This document shows positions 33,594-41,353 of a DNA stretch of 64,000 nucleotides, one piece after another. The position numbers were made by a program, and so were the translations under genes. The notes below the pieces were generated by a model. That model saw only the letters and a list, made by a program, of their open reading frames with translations, was not told the origin of the DNA and ran no database searches. Source of the DNA: Streptomyces melanogenes (GTDB lineage: Bacteria > Actinomycetota > Actinomycetes > Streptomycetales > Streptomycetaceae); the NCBI RefSeq assembly GCF_014649795.1, contig NZ_BMTS01000029.1:1-64000 (forward strand). The letters run 5' to 3'. Numbering within the stretch: position 1 is the stretch's first letter; each line of letters opens with the position of its first letter.

Positions 33594-33595
33594 GG
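33565..33595. repeat. 31-bp near-seamless palindrome over the stop codon of regulator B1
   Basis: Fifteen-base arms (33565-33579 and 33581-33595) flank a single central A with no mismatch. The stop codon (33591-33593) is inside the right arm, so the last B1 codons are constrained by it. In RNA it would form a strong stem with a small loop and may act as terminator. Confidence 0.7.
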
Positions 33596-33681
33596 CGGGG
33601 CGGGTCGCACGGGGCTCGTCCGACCTGCAACCAAGGTGTGCCTTACTTAGCCGTCTCCGTACAAAAACCCTCCCTATGGTT

Positions 33682-33699
33682 AGTGATCGTTCAATCACT
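33682..33699. promoter_or_regulatory. Inverted repeat AGTGAT-N6-ATCACT before regulator B2
   Basis: Two perfect 6-base arms separated by CGTTCA end 14 bp before the ATG of regulator B2. A TATGGT at 33675-33680 could be the -10 element of the same promoter. The position fits an operator, possibly for autoregulation by B2. Confidence 0.45.
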
Positions 33700-33713
33700 G
33701 GTGGGGGTGGAGC

Positions 33714-35084
33714 ATGCACACGGGACCGGACTCATCGGACATCGTCCTGCATCCATGGGAGATGGCACGGGAAACACTCGGCCTCTCCCGGGTCGCGTAC
33801 GCGCGGCTGATCGTCGAGGCCCGCAACGACCTCGGCGCCGTGCTCACCGCGCTCGACAGCCGCACCGCGCCCGCGCCCAAGGGGCCGGGGCACACCACGC
33901 AGCTCGCCATCGCGCGTGTCCACGGGGTGCCCGAGGACGAGGTGCTGCGCATGGGCTGGCCCCACTGGCTGCACCTGGTCACCGACGACGCCGCGCTGCT
34001 GTACCGGCGGTGGACCCCGCAGAGCGCCATCGACGTCCTGCGCAACACCGCCCGGCTCGACGACGCCCGACCCCGCGCCTATCTGGCCGTCACCGGCCGC
34101 GCCCTGGAGTCCCTGCTCAAGAAGGCGCTCAGCGCGCTGGACCACCCGCAGCCGCCTTCCCGCAACGGATCCCCCGTCACCCCCGAGACGCTCGCCCACG
34201 CCGAGGCCCGCCTGGAAGCACTGGAGCTCCAGGAAGCGGGTGCGAGGGTCACCCCGGCGGTCCTGTACGCCGCCGCCCGCGCGGAACACCAGCTGCTCAC
34301 CCACCTTCTGAGCAGGTGCGGCTACGACTTCGCGACCGGGGCACGGCTGCTCCTGCTCGCCGCCCGCGCCGCCACGCTGTGCGGCTGGCTCAGCGGCTGC
34401 CTGGGAGAGGAAGCGCGGGCGGAACGCTACTGCCTCGCCGCCATCCGCGCCGCCGCCGCAGCCGGCGCGCCCAGGCACGTCGCCTGCTACCTGGTCGAGC
34501 TGGCCTCCCGCCACCTGCTCGTCGGTGACCCCAAGGACGCGCTGGCCCTGGTCAATGCCGCGCGCGTCACCGTCCGGCGCCCGGCGCCGCAACTCGCGGC
34601 CGCCCTGTACACCCGGGAGGCCCAGGCCTTCGCCCTCCTCGGGGACGGGAAGGCCGTCACCCGGGCGCTGATCCGCGCCACCACCGCGCTCACCGCCCAG
34701 GAGCGCGACCGCACGCCCGACCCGCTCGCCCTCAACGTCGACGAGACGTGGCTGGCGTCCGCCTCCGGGACCGCCTGGCTCTACCTGGGCCGCCCGAAGA
34801 AGGCCCTGCCGTGCTTCGTCGGGCTGCTCTACGACAGCCCCGCGACGCGCCCGCACACCCCGCCGTCCCCCTATTCCGCCCGGCAGTTCCTGCCCGTGGT
34901 CGACACCCAACTGGCCCTCGGGGAGCTCGACGCCGCCGCGGCCACCGCCCACCGGGCCATCGCCCTGGTCGGCATCCTGCCACCCGGGCTCGCCCGCCAG
35001 TACCGGGAGCGTTTCGCCGCCCACGTCGCCGATCCCGCCGCCCACGACCTCGTCGAGGCGCTGGCCGAACAGCACGGCCACTGA
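33714..35084 (+). CDS. HTH/helical-repeat regulator, paralogue B2
   Basis: The protein has 456 residues and is closely similar to B1 over its whole length (YARLIVEARNDLG, TTQLAIARVHGVPEDEVLRMGWPHWLHLVTDD, RLEALELQEAGARVTPAVLYAAARAEHQLL in pieces). The recognition-helix region is unlike that of its paralogues: where the others have RREKIWRWESG or KVLRWESG it reads TALDSRTAPAPKGPGH, so the Trp-Glu-Ser core is missing and DNA binding may be lost or altered. The helical-repeat region is intact. Four bp after its stop the peptide deformylase-like gene begins, so the two are probably expressed together. Confidence 0.78.
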   Translation: MHTGPDSSDIVLHPWEMARETLGLSRVAYARLIVEARNDLGAVLTALDSRTAPAPKGPGHTTQLAIARVHGVPEDEVLRMGWPHWLHLVTDDAALLYRRWTPQSAIDVLRNTARLDDARPRAYLAVTGRALESLLKKALSALDHPQPPSRNGSPVTPETLAHAEARLEALELQEAGARVTPAVLYAAARAEHQLLTHLLSRCGYDFATGARLLLLAARAATLCGWLSGCLGEEARAERYCLAAIRAAAAAGAPRHVACYLVELASRHLLVGDPKDALALVNAARVTVRRPAPQLAAALYTREAQAFALLGDGKAVTRALIRATTALTAQERDRTPDPLALNVDETWLASASGTAWLYLGRPKKALPCFVGLLYDSPATRPHTPPSPYSARQFLPVVDTQLALGELDAAAATAHRAIALVGILPPGLARQYRERFAAHVADPAAHDLVEALAEQHGH

Positions 35085-35088
35085 CCTC

Positions 35089-35682
35089 ATGTCTGCCGCC
35101 CGCCACGCCCGCGACCGCGCACGGGCCGCGCAGGTGCCGCGCGGCACCCGCCGCCCGCTCGCGGAGTTCGGCGATCCGGCCCTGCGCCGCCCGTGCGCCG
35201 ACGTCACCGAGTTCGCGACCGAGGCCCTCTCCCGGCTGATCGACGACATGTTCGCCACGATGTGCGAGGTACGGGGCGACACCCTCGCAGCGAACCAAGT
35301 GGGCGCGGACGCGAACGTATTCGTGTACGACTGCGTCGACGACGAGGGCGTGCGCCACACCGGCCACCTCTGCGTCCCGGTCCTCGACACCGCGCTGATC
35401 CCGGGCGTCCCGCCCATCCTCCGCCAGGAGGGGTGCCTGTCCCTGCCGGGCACCTGCCACGACCTGCTCCGCGCCGCCCGCACGGTGGTGCGCGGGCGGG
35501 ACAAGGACGGCAACCAGGTCGTCGTCGAGGGCACCGGCCACTTCGCGCGCCGCCTCCAGCACACGAGCGACCACCTGGCAGGGACCCTCTACCTCGACCG
35601 CCTCACCCGCGAGCAACGTGCCGAAGTCCTCCGGCAGTTGGCCCGGTGGCGGGAGTCCCGGTCCCCGCACGCCGAACGCTGA
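35089..35682 (+). CDS. Peptide deformylase-like protein lacking the catalytic Glu
   Basis: The protein has 197 residues. The fold signatures are present: motif 2 EGCLSLPG with the metal-ligand Cys, and motif 3 positions QHTSDHLAG with both metal-ligand His. In motif 3 the catalytic Glu of HExDH is replaced by Thr (HTSDH), and motif 1 reads GDTLAANQ where GxGLAANQ is normal. Peptide deformylase removes the formyl group from nascent proteins, and the Glu is the general acid/base, so this copy is probably inactive or changed in reaction. It may act as a binding protein or decoy for formyl-peptides or actinonin-like inhibitors (inference). It starts 4 bp after regulator B2 and precedes the truncated regulator A2 by 57 bp. 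Confidence 0.82.
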   Translation: MSAARHARDRARAAQVPRGTRRPLAEFGDPALRRPCADVTEFATEALSRLIDDMFATMCEVRGDTLAANQVGADANVFVYDCVDDEGVRHTGHLCVPVLDTALIPGVPPILRQEGCLSLPGTCHDLLRAARTVVRGRDKDGNQVVVEGTGHFARRLQHTSDHLAGTLYLDRLTREQRAEVLRQLARWRESRSPHAER

Positions 35683-35739
35683 GAGCACCCCGTTCCCGTC
35701 CCTGCTCCCGGCCCTGTTCTCGGAAGACGAAAACCCCTT

Positions 35740-36660
35740 ATGGCAAAACACCCCTTGGCCTCCCTGCGGGAATCGATAGGGGCCTCGCACCCGTCCTACG
35801 CCCGCCTGGTGGCCGACGCCCACGAGCAGCTGGGGTACGGGCACATGGCCGCGCGTCGTGAGAAGATCTCGCGCTGGGAGTCCGGCAGGACCGTGCCGGA
35901 ACGCACCGCGCAACTGGCCATCGCCCACCTCCACCACGTTCCCGAGAGCGAGGTGGCCCGGCTGGGCTGGCCCGCCTGGCTGGAGTCGGCGACGGAGGAC
36001 ATCACCGGCCTGCTCGCCCTGCCCTGGACCCGGGCCGGAGCCACGGACGCCCTGCGCGAGGGGAGCAGGCTGGGCACCGGCCCGGCCCCCCGCCGCTTCG
36101 CGGTGACCGCGCCGCTGGCGCATGCCTTCGTCCAGCAGTGGCGGGCGGCGGTGGCCGACGGGGGGCCCGTGCCGGACCCGGTCCCGGTCCCGGTCCCGGT
36201 CCCGGAGGAGCTTCGGACGGCGCCCGACACCGGTACAGACACGGTGAAGTGGGCCCGGGCAAGGGTCGAGGCCCTGGAGACCATGGCGGAGACCGTCGGC
36301 CCGGACATCCTCTTCCCGGCCGCCCGCAGCGATCTGTCCCTGCTCGTCACCGTCCTGTCCGCGGCCGACGACCGCGGCACCGACGCCGAACTCCTCTTCC
36401 TCGCCGCCCGGACGGCGAGCCTGTGCGCCGGACTCGCCATCGGCCTCGGCGAGAGCACCACGGCCGAGCGCTACTACCTCGTCGCCGCCCGGGCGGCCGC
36501 GGTGGCCGGAGAGCGTGAGTTATCAGCCTCGTGCCTGGCCGGTGTCGCGTACAGCCATCTGAGGGAGGGCGAGCCCGGTGCGGCGCTCCCGCTGGTCGAC
36601 GCGGCATTGCCGGTATTGGGGGATTCCGGACCCCAACTGGCGTTCGCGCTAAGGCTCTAG
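35740..36660 (+). pseudogene. HTH/helical-repeat regulator A2, C-terminally truncated
   Basis: This encodes 306 residues. The N-terminus (HPLASLRESIGASHPSYARL, RREKISRWESGRTVPE, LGWPAWLESA) is nearly the same as regulator A1, and similarity continues through ALETMAETV, LCAGLAIGLGEST and CLAGVAYSHLREG. It then stops shortly after LVDAALPVLGDSG, about 150 residues before the end of the other paralogues, with an unrelated ALRL tail. The next 120 bp are noticeably less GC-rich and lead to a phospholipase-A2-like gene, so the truncation point near 36640-36660 may be an insertion or deletion boundary. The DNA-binding half is intact and could still work as a dominant-negative or minimal repressor. 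Confidence 0.7.
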
Positions 36661-36779
36661 ACATCGAATATGCGGAAGTCTTTGTCCACTTCGGGCAAGT
36701 TTTACCCGCCACCATTCCCGTGGGTGGAGCCTCTGATAGAACAGCCTGAGTCTGGCCTCCCAGAGGGACGGAGAACGGT

Positions 36780-37622
36780 ATGCCCAAAAAAGCAAAGTTA
36801 AGGGTGCTGGTTGGGGTAGGGGCCTCGCTCGCCGCGGTGACGGCCGGGGCATCGGTATATGCGGGCGCGGGTGAGGAACCCGCCCGTGCGACCGGCCGGG
36901 CCGCCGATGTCAGGGTCCGGGCAGCTGACGGGAAGGGCGACGAACCGTCCGAGGAGAAAAAACCCGGGGCGGATGTCGAGCGGACCGAATACCTGAAGAT
37001 CGCGAATCTCGATAACCCCGCCTTCATCAGGGTGCGCGATGCCGTAAAGGCGGGTGATTACAAGGGGGTGAGCCAGGTGCAGGTGAAGTTCCTGCGGACC
37101 AGTCTCGCCTCGAAGCGGTGCACGGACGACCCGCCGAAGGAATTGCGGAAGGCCGTCAGGGGTCTCTCCTCCCAACAGATCGTCAACGGCTGCATTCAGC
37201 ACGACTTCCGCTACACAGTCGGCCCGAAGGTGTTCACCCGCGACGCGGCGGCGGGGACGACGGAGCTGGCCGCGGCCGACCAGCAGCTCTCCAGCCTGTT
37301 CGGCATGGCCATCCAGCAGCTCATACGCTTCGGGCTCAGCTTTCTGGGAGGGGGGCTGGGACTGGCGTCGTTCCCCGGCGGGGGGCAGGGCGGGGTGGGC
37401 GCTTCGATCGGCGGAGGGGGTCCCGGTCGGACGGGCGGGGCGACCCCTGGTCAGGCGGGCGGGGTTGGTCCCGGACAGACCGGGGGCGGGGGCGGGGGAG
37501 CGCAGCAGCCGCAGTCGCCCCAGGCGCCGCCCGCAGAGCCGTCGCTGCCCGAGCTGCCCGGTCCGGCGGTGGGCGAACCGGTGGCGGGCGGGTCGGGGCC
37601 GGGGCCGGTCGAGCTGGGCTGA
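36780..37622 (+). CDS. Secreted phospholipase-A2-like protein with Gly/Pro-rich tail
   Basis: The protein has 280 residues. A signal peptide (MPKKAKLRVLVGVGASLAAV, cleavage near residue 30) precedes a charged linker. The domain starts with YLKIANLDNPAFIRVRDAV, then FLRTSLASKRC, and the catalytic-type segment CIQHDFRYTVGP (about 137-148) with a following helix (LAAADQQLSSLFG). Cys before Gln-His-Asp and an upstream Cys could form the disulphide of prokaryotic PLA2. Family PLA2s use the His-Asp pair and calcium to cleave the sn-2 ester of phospholipids; here Gly of HDFGY is Arg, as in both paralogues. The tail from about 175 is hydrophobic, then Gly/Gln/Pro-rich. GGAG precedes the ATG. The DNA just upstream is AT-richer. 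Confidence 0.72.
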   Translation: MPKKAKLRVLVGVGASLAAVTAGASVYAGAGEEPARATGRAADVRVRAADGKGDEPSEEKKPGADVERTEYLKIANLDNPAFIRVRDAVKAGDYKGVSQVQVKFLRTSLASKRCTDDPPKELRKAVRGLSSQQIVNGCIQHDFRYTVGPKVFTRDAAAGTTELAAADQQLSSLFGMAIQQLIRFGLSFLGGGLGLASFPGGGQGGVGASIGGGGPGRTGGATPGQAGGVGPGQTGGGGGGAQQPQSPQAPPAEPSLPELPGPAVGEPVAGGSGPGPVELG

Positions 37623-37699
37623 CAGCCGCTGCCGTGGCGGGACGGTGGACGGCCGAGTGCTCTCCGCCCGGCCCTGCACCGCTCCGCGCGCCCGGCCGG

Positions 37700-39088
37700 T
37701 CACGCGCCTCGGTCCATGACTCCGAAGAGGTTCCCCACCGGCTGGCCGGTAGCCTTCGTAGACGCGTAGAAGAGCCCTCCGGCGACCCTTGTCAGCCACT
37801 TCGCGAACCAGCCCGTAACTCCGCCGACATTGTTCCCGAGCTGAACGTTGGCGGCATCCCTTTCCGAAGAGAGGGTTCCCGGGAACAAGTTGGGTCCGAC
37901 GGTGTACCGGAAGTCGTGCTGAAGACAGGCGTTGAGGGTCTGCTGGCTCACCCACGACACCCCCGTGCAGCCGTTCGCGTAGAAGCTGCGTTGCAGACGC
38001 GCCCAGACGGGATCCGAGGCAGACTGCTGCATTACGTGATCCCGGACCCATACGAATTGGTCGTTGTTGAGGTTCGCGATCCGCTTGTACAGTTCCTTGG
38101 TGAATACGGCTCCCGGATTCTGCTCCGAGGGAAGTCCCAGCCCCTCGGTCCATGTCGGGGCGCTACGACCCTGCCGGGTCGGCCCGCCGCTGGGATCGGT
38201 CGGGCATATCTGGCTCTTCGGTGTATTCGCTGCCTTCTTCTCGTCGGGCACGCAGTGGATGTCGATGCCCGCGGACGGGTCCTCCTTGGTTACGGGATCT
38301 GCCGCACCCGAGGGACTTTCGGGCTGCGGTGCCGGAGTGGTGCCGCCCGCTCCCGGCGAGCCGGCGGGCGGGCATCCGGGCGCGGCCTCGGTCTGAACGT
38401 CCGCCTCCTCGTTGGCCTGTGCGTCGCCGCTGTCGTCGGCCTGTCCGCCACCCGCGTCGGCTTGTTCGCCTTCCTCGGCTTGTCCGGTCTCCTCGGCCGT
38501 GGTTGTTTCGGCAGTGCTCCCTTCGGATTCGTTGCTGTCGATGTCGCTGTTGTCGTTGCCTGTGACGCTTGTGCTGTCAGTGGGAAGTTCGGTGTCCGTG
38601 TCGGCGGCAGGCGCCTCGGCGGTGTCGGTGTCAGCGGGTGTGTTGCTGTTCTCGGCGGTGCTTCCGTCGTCGGGACTGGCGGGGGGTTCTTGCTTGGCAG
38701 GGGCAGGGGCAGGGGCAGGGGCAGGGGCAGGGGCAGGGGCGGGAGGCTTGGCAGGGCTTGCCTGATCGCCGGTGCCAGGGGCCGGGGCGGGAGTGGGAGT
38801 GATGGTGGGGGTAGGCGGGGTGGGGGTGTCCTTGCGGTCGGTACCGGCAGGTTCCTTGGCGGGGGCGGGGGCGGGAGCCCGGCCCGGGGCTGCGCCTGTT
38901 CCTCCGGCGGTGGCGGGCGTGTTGGCGCCCGGGAGGCCGCCGGGGCAGGCGGCCAACGTCTTGCTGCTGACGTGCGATCGGGGCGGGGTGGTGCCGTGCG
39001 CGGCGTTCACGGCGAGTGCCGTGCCTCCGGTGCTCAGCGTCAGGCTCACTGCGAGTGCTGCTCGTATCTTGTGCTTCTTTTTGTGCAA
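37700..39088 (-). CDS. Secreted phospholipase-A2-like protein with long Ala/Pro and acidic linker
   Basis: The protein has 462 residues and starts with TTG. The leader LHKKKHKIRAALAVSLTLS is a signal peptide almost identical to that of the SGNH esterase upstream. About 270 residues of low complexity follow: Pro-Ala repeats encoded by tandem hexamers (38699-38744), then Thr/Glu/Asp-rich sequence. The C-terminal domain has LYKRIANLNNDQFVWVRDHV, LQRSFYANGC, CLQHDFRYTVGP (catalytic His-Asp) and a helix with Asp/Asn (ERDAANVQLGNNV). The start TTG is supported by GGAG 8 nt upstream and the shared context with the gene at 40785. It lies 74 bp downstream of that gene on the same strand, so the two secreted lipid-active enzymes probably form an operon. 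Confidence 0.72.
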   Translation of the reverse strand: MHKKKHKIRAALAVSLTLSTGGTALAVNAAHGTTPPRSHVSSKTLAACPGGLPGANTPATAGGTGAAPGRAPAPAPAKEPAGTDRKDTPTPPTPTITPTPAPAPGTGDQASPAKPPAPAPAPAPAPAPAPAKQEPPASPDDGSTAENSNTPADTDTAEAPAADTDTELPTDSTSVTGNDNSDIDSNESEGSTAETTTAEETGQAEEGEQADAGGGQADDSGDAQANEEADVQTEAAPGCPPAGSPGAGGTTPAPQPESPSGAADPVTKEDPSAGIDIHCVPDEKKAANTPKSQICPTDPSGGPTRQGRSAPTWTEGLGLPSEQNPGAVFTKELYKRIANLNNDQFVWVRDHVMQQSASDPVWARLQRSFYANGCTGVSWVSQQTLNACLQHDFRYTVGPNLFPGTLSSERDAANVQLGNNVGGVTGWFAKWLTRVAGGLFYASTKATGQPVGNLFGVMDRGA

Positions 39089-39108
39089 ATCTGCTCCGTG
39101 GGATAGGG

Positions 39109-39132
39109 GGCGAGGGGAAGTTCCCCCTCGCC
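39109..39132 (-). other. Hairpin between the SGNH esterase and PLA2-like genes
   Basis: A perfect 9-bp stem (GGCGAGGGG with CCCCTCGCC) has a 6-nt loop and lies in the 74-bp gap between the two co-directional genes, just before the PLA2-like ribosome site. It may be an attenuator, a processing site or a partial terminator that sets the ratio of the two products. Confidence 0.5.
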
Positions 39133-39162
39133 GTGGGGAGACATCGCATGCGAGCCGCCGGC

Positions 39163-40785
39163 CTATGAGACCGTCACGCTCTCGGGCCCTTGCTTCGCGG
39201 CGCCTGTGCAGCTGAACTCTCGCTTCCCGTTGGTGCTCAGGCGAATGGTCTCGGTCAGGCAGCGGCTGAGCGCCTTCTGGCCGTAGTAGTTGGGGTGCAC
39301 CGCCTCTTGTAGATACCCTTGGGGAAATCCGACCCAGCGGATCCATTCGGCTCGATCTCCGGTCAACGGACTGGTCAAGGTGTTGTTCGAAGCCGCCAAA
39401 CGGGAATCTGCGGCGCCCAGTTCGTGCCCGGCGAACGCATTGGTCAGGTCGAGGAATACGGCCTTTTGACTGCTGGCCAGATCCCGTAGGGCTGTGCTGA
39501 TCTTGGGGATGACAGACGTACGCGCCCAGTTGGCATCGGCACTGTAGAAGGGGGCGCCGTCGGTGGTGAATCGGGCATAGCTGTCTTCGCGAGTACGGAA
39601 CTGATCTGCGGCGGGCAGTGGGTTCGGGTAGGACTGGAGGACCAGCGTGTAAGCGCCGTCGTCGTAGCCGGCGTCCTTCATCACTGTGCGGATGGCCTTC
39701 AGTGAGGACGCGACTCCGGTCTTCATACGCTCAAGACGTCCGGTGAACTCGGGTTCCTTCTGATCCTCGCAGGGGTGGCCCCCGAGCCAGCGAGGCCAAA
39801 TGGGCTTCAGGAAATTCTTGGCGCAGTCGGTGAGCATGTCGGCGAACTTCAGGTCATTGCCGCCGATGGACAAAGCGATCACTTTGACGTTGTTGGTCGA
39901 GGCGATCTTGGCGAGCTGTTCCGTCTGCGGCCTCTCTCCCGTGAAGGTCTGACTGGTGACATGCTGCGTCTCGGCGCCGGAGCAGGCGATGTTGAAGCGT
40001 CGCTCCGGCGGGATCCCGTCGACATCGGCTCCCTTGATTTCCGCCACGTTGGAGCGGTCGCACTTGCCGTCGGTGTCTCCATAGATCCGGGTGGCATCGT
40101 GATTGCACCAGCTCTCGGACTTATTGCAGTTCACGGATGCCAGGTCGGTGCCGTAGATGGAGCCGATGTTGTTTCCCCGTGCGCTGCCATTTCCCTTCCA
40201 GCGTCCACCCTCGCCCGAAATGAAACTGTCCCCCATGGAGACGATGGCTGCGGGCTTGCCTTCGTTGCCCCGGCAGGTCGGCGAGCCGCTGCCGTCGGCG
40301 GACGGGGAGGGATCGGGGGACTGGGCGGCGTCGCCGTTGGCCTCCGGCGGGGTTGCGTTGTCGGCACCGGCACCGGCGGCGGGGTCGGGGTCGGGGGTAG
40401 CGGGATCAGCCTTGTCACCGGCTCCGGTCTCGGCGCTGGCACCTGTACTGGCACCAGCCTCGGCGGCGGCACCGGCACCGGCACTCGCACCGGCCTCGGC
40501 GACGGCTCCCGAATCGGGCACAGTCGGTTCGGCGGGCTGGGCGGGTGCGGCAGGCGCGCCGGGTTCAGCCGGTGTGCCGAGCTTGGCGGGTGAGGGGCTG
40601 TCAGGCGTGCTGCTCGCGCCCCCCGAAGCCGGAGCACCAGCGCAAGCGCTCGACAGCTTGCTGCCGATCGTCGACCGCTGCGGGGCGGAGCCGTGCGCGG
40701 TGTTCATGGCGAGCGCGGTGCCCCCGGCACTCAATGTCAGGCTTATTGCGAGCGCTGCTCGCATCTTGTGCTTCCTTTTGTGCAA
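39163..40785 (-). CDS. Secreted SGNH/GDSL-type esterase or lipase
   Basis: The protein has 540 residues and starts with TTG. A signal peptide (LHKRKHKMRAALAISLTLS) and an Ala/Pro/Gly/Glu linker of about 140 residues precede the SGNH domain (from about 180). Block I is VSMGDSFISGEGG with the nucleophile Ser, block III SIGGNDLKF with Asn, and block V EAVHPNYYGQ with His. Several Cys suggest disulphides, as in the Streptomyces lipase SCO7513-type enzymes. Such enzymes hydrolyse esters of lipids or acetylated glycans outside the cell. The leader duplicates that of the PLA2-like gene 74 bp downstream. The TTG is supported by GGAG upstream; an in-frame ATG at codon 8 is the alternative. The DNA is a little less GC-rich than its surroundings. 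Confidence 0.85.
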   Translation of the reverse strand: MHKRKHKMRAALAISLTLSAGGTALAMNTAHGSAPQRSTIGSKLSSACAGAPASGGASSTPDSPSPAKLGTPAEPGAPAAPAQPAEPTVPDSGAVAEAGASAGAGAAAEAGASTGASAETGAGDKADPATPDPDPAAGAGADNATPPEANGDAAQSPDPSPSADGSGSPTCRGNEGKPAAIVSMGDSFISGEGGRWKGNGSARGNNIGSIYGTDLASVNCNKSESWCNHDATRIYGDTDGKCDRSNVAEIKGADVDGIPPERRFNIACSGAETQHVTSQTFTGERPQTEQLAKIASTNNVKVIALSIGGNDLKFADMLTDCAKNFLKPIWPRWLGGHPCEDQKEPEFTGRLERMKTGVASSLKAIRTVMKDAGYDDGAYTLVLQSYPNPLPAADQFRTREDSYARFTTDGAPFYSADANWARTSVIPKISTALRDLASSQKAVFLDLTNAFAGHELGAADSRLAASNNTLTSPLTGDRAEWIRWVGFPQGYLQEAVHPNYYGQKALSRCLTETIRLSTNGKREFSCTGAAKQGPESVTVS

Positions 40786-41036
40786 ATCTGCTCCAGGGGA
40801 TAGGGGGCAAGCTGATTTCCACTTGTCCGTTGGGGGATATCAAATGGCAGACGATCGTTATTCGAATCCACCCGTGGAAGGACGAGCCCAGGGCCGGATG
40901 GCCGGCGGGAGGCACCGGCGAGGCACCCCCACACCCCTCGGCGCACGCCCCGGCGGCGGCGATACTCGCTTGCCGGGAGCCCGAAGCTGCCCCGGCCGGA
41001 CGACGGTCGGACCACCGCCCCTTGAGGAAGGTCCGC

Positions 41037-41336
41037 GTGAACTTCTCGCCGTTCAAGCTGATCCGTACCGCCGAACTGGCCGAGCTCCGCATGGCCGCGG
41101 CCGCCGGCGAGCTCGACGCGCAGGAGGCCGTGGCGCTGGAGGAGGAGCGCGACGAACTCCTCGCCGAGCGGGACGATCTGCTCGTCGAGTGTCGCGGGTT
41201 GCGCGATCGGCAGGCGGAGCTCCGGAGTCATGTCCACGCGCTGGAGCTGGCCTTGGTGACGGTCGAGCAGGAACGGCTCCGACTGCGCGACGGGACACGT
41301 CGTACGCCCGGCCTGGTCGCACTCCCACCCTGTTGA
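41037..41336 (+). CDS. Small coiled-coil protein
   Basis: The protein has 99 residues. Residues 10-85 are a continuous charged helix with heptads (AELAELRMAAAAGELDAQEA, LEEERDELLAERDDLL, LRDRQAELRSHVHALELALV), so it is probably a dimeric coiled coil. The start is hydrophobic/basic (VNFSPFKLIRTA) and the end is loose. The GTG at 41037 has GAGGAAGG 5 nt upstream, a strong site. It converges on the SulP gene with 17 bp between. No family recognised; it might be a scaffold or envelope-associated protein. Confidence 0.65.
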   Translation: MNFSPFKLIRTAELAELRMAAAAGELDAQEAVALEEERDELLAERDDLLVECRGLRDRQAELRSHVHALELALVTVEQERLRLRDGTRRTPGLVALPPC

Positions 41337-41353
41337 GCCCCTGCGGACAGGCC

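Noticed and set aside
33625..33650. AAGGTGTGCCTTACTTAG as an iron box (DmdR/IdeR site) before regulator B2
   Set aside because: Only about 12 of 19 positions match and symmetry is poor; no iron gene adjoins.
38699..38744. Tandem GGGGCA-type hexamer repeats
   Set aside because: They encode the Pro-Ala linker of the PLA2-like protein in frame; not a separate element, although copy number may vary.
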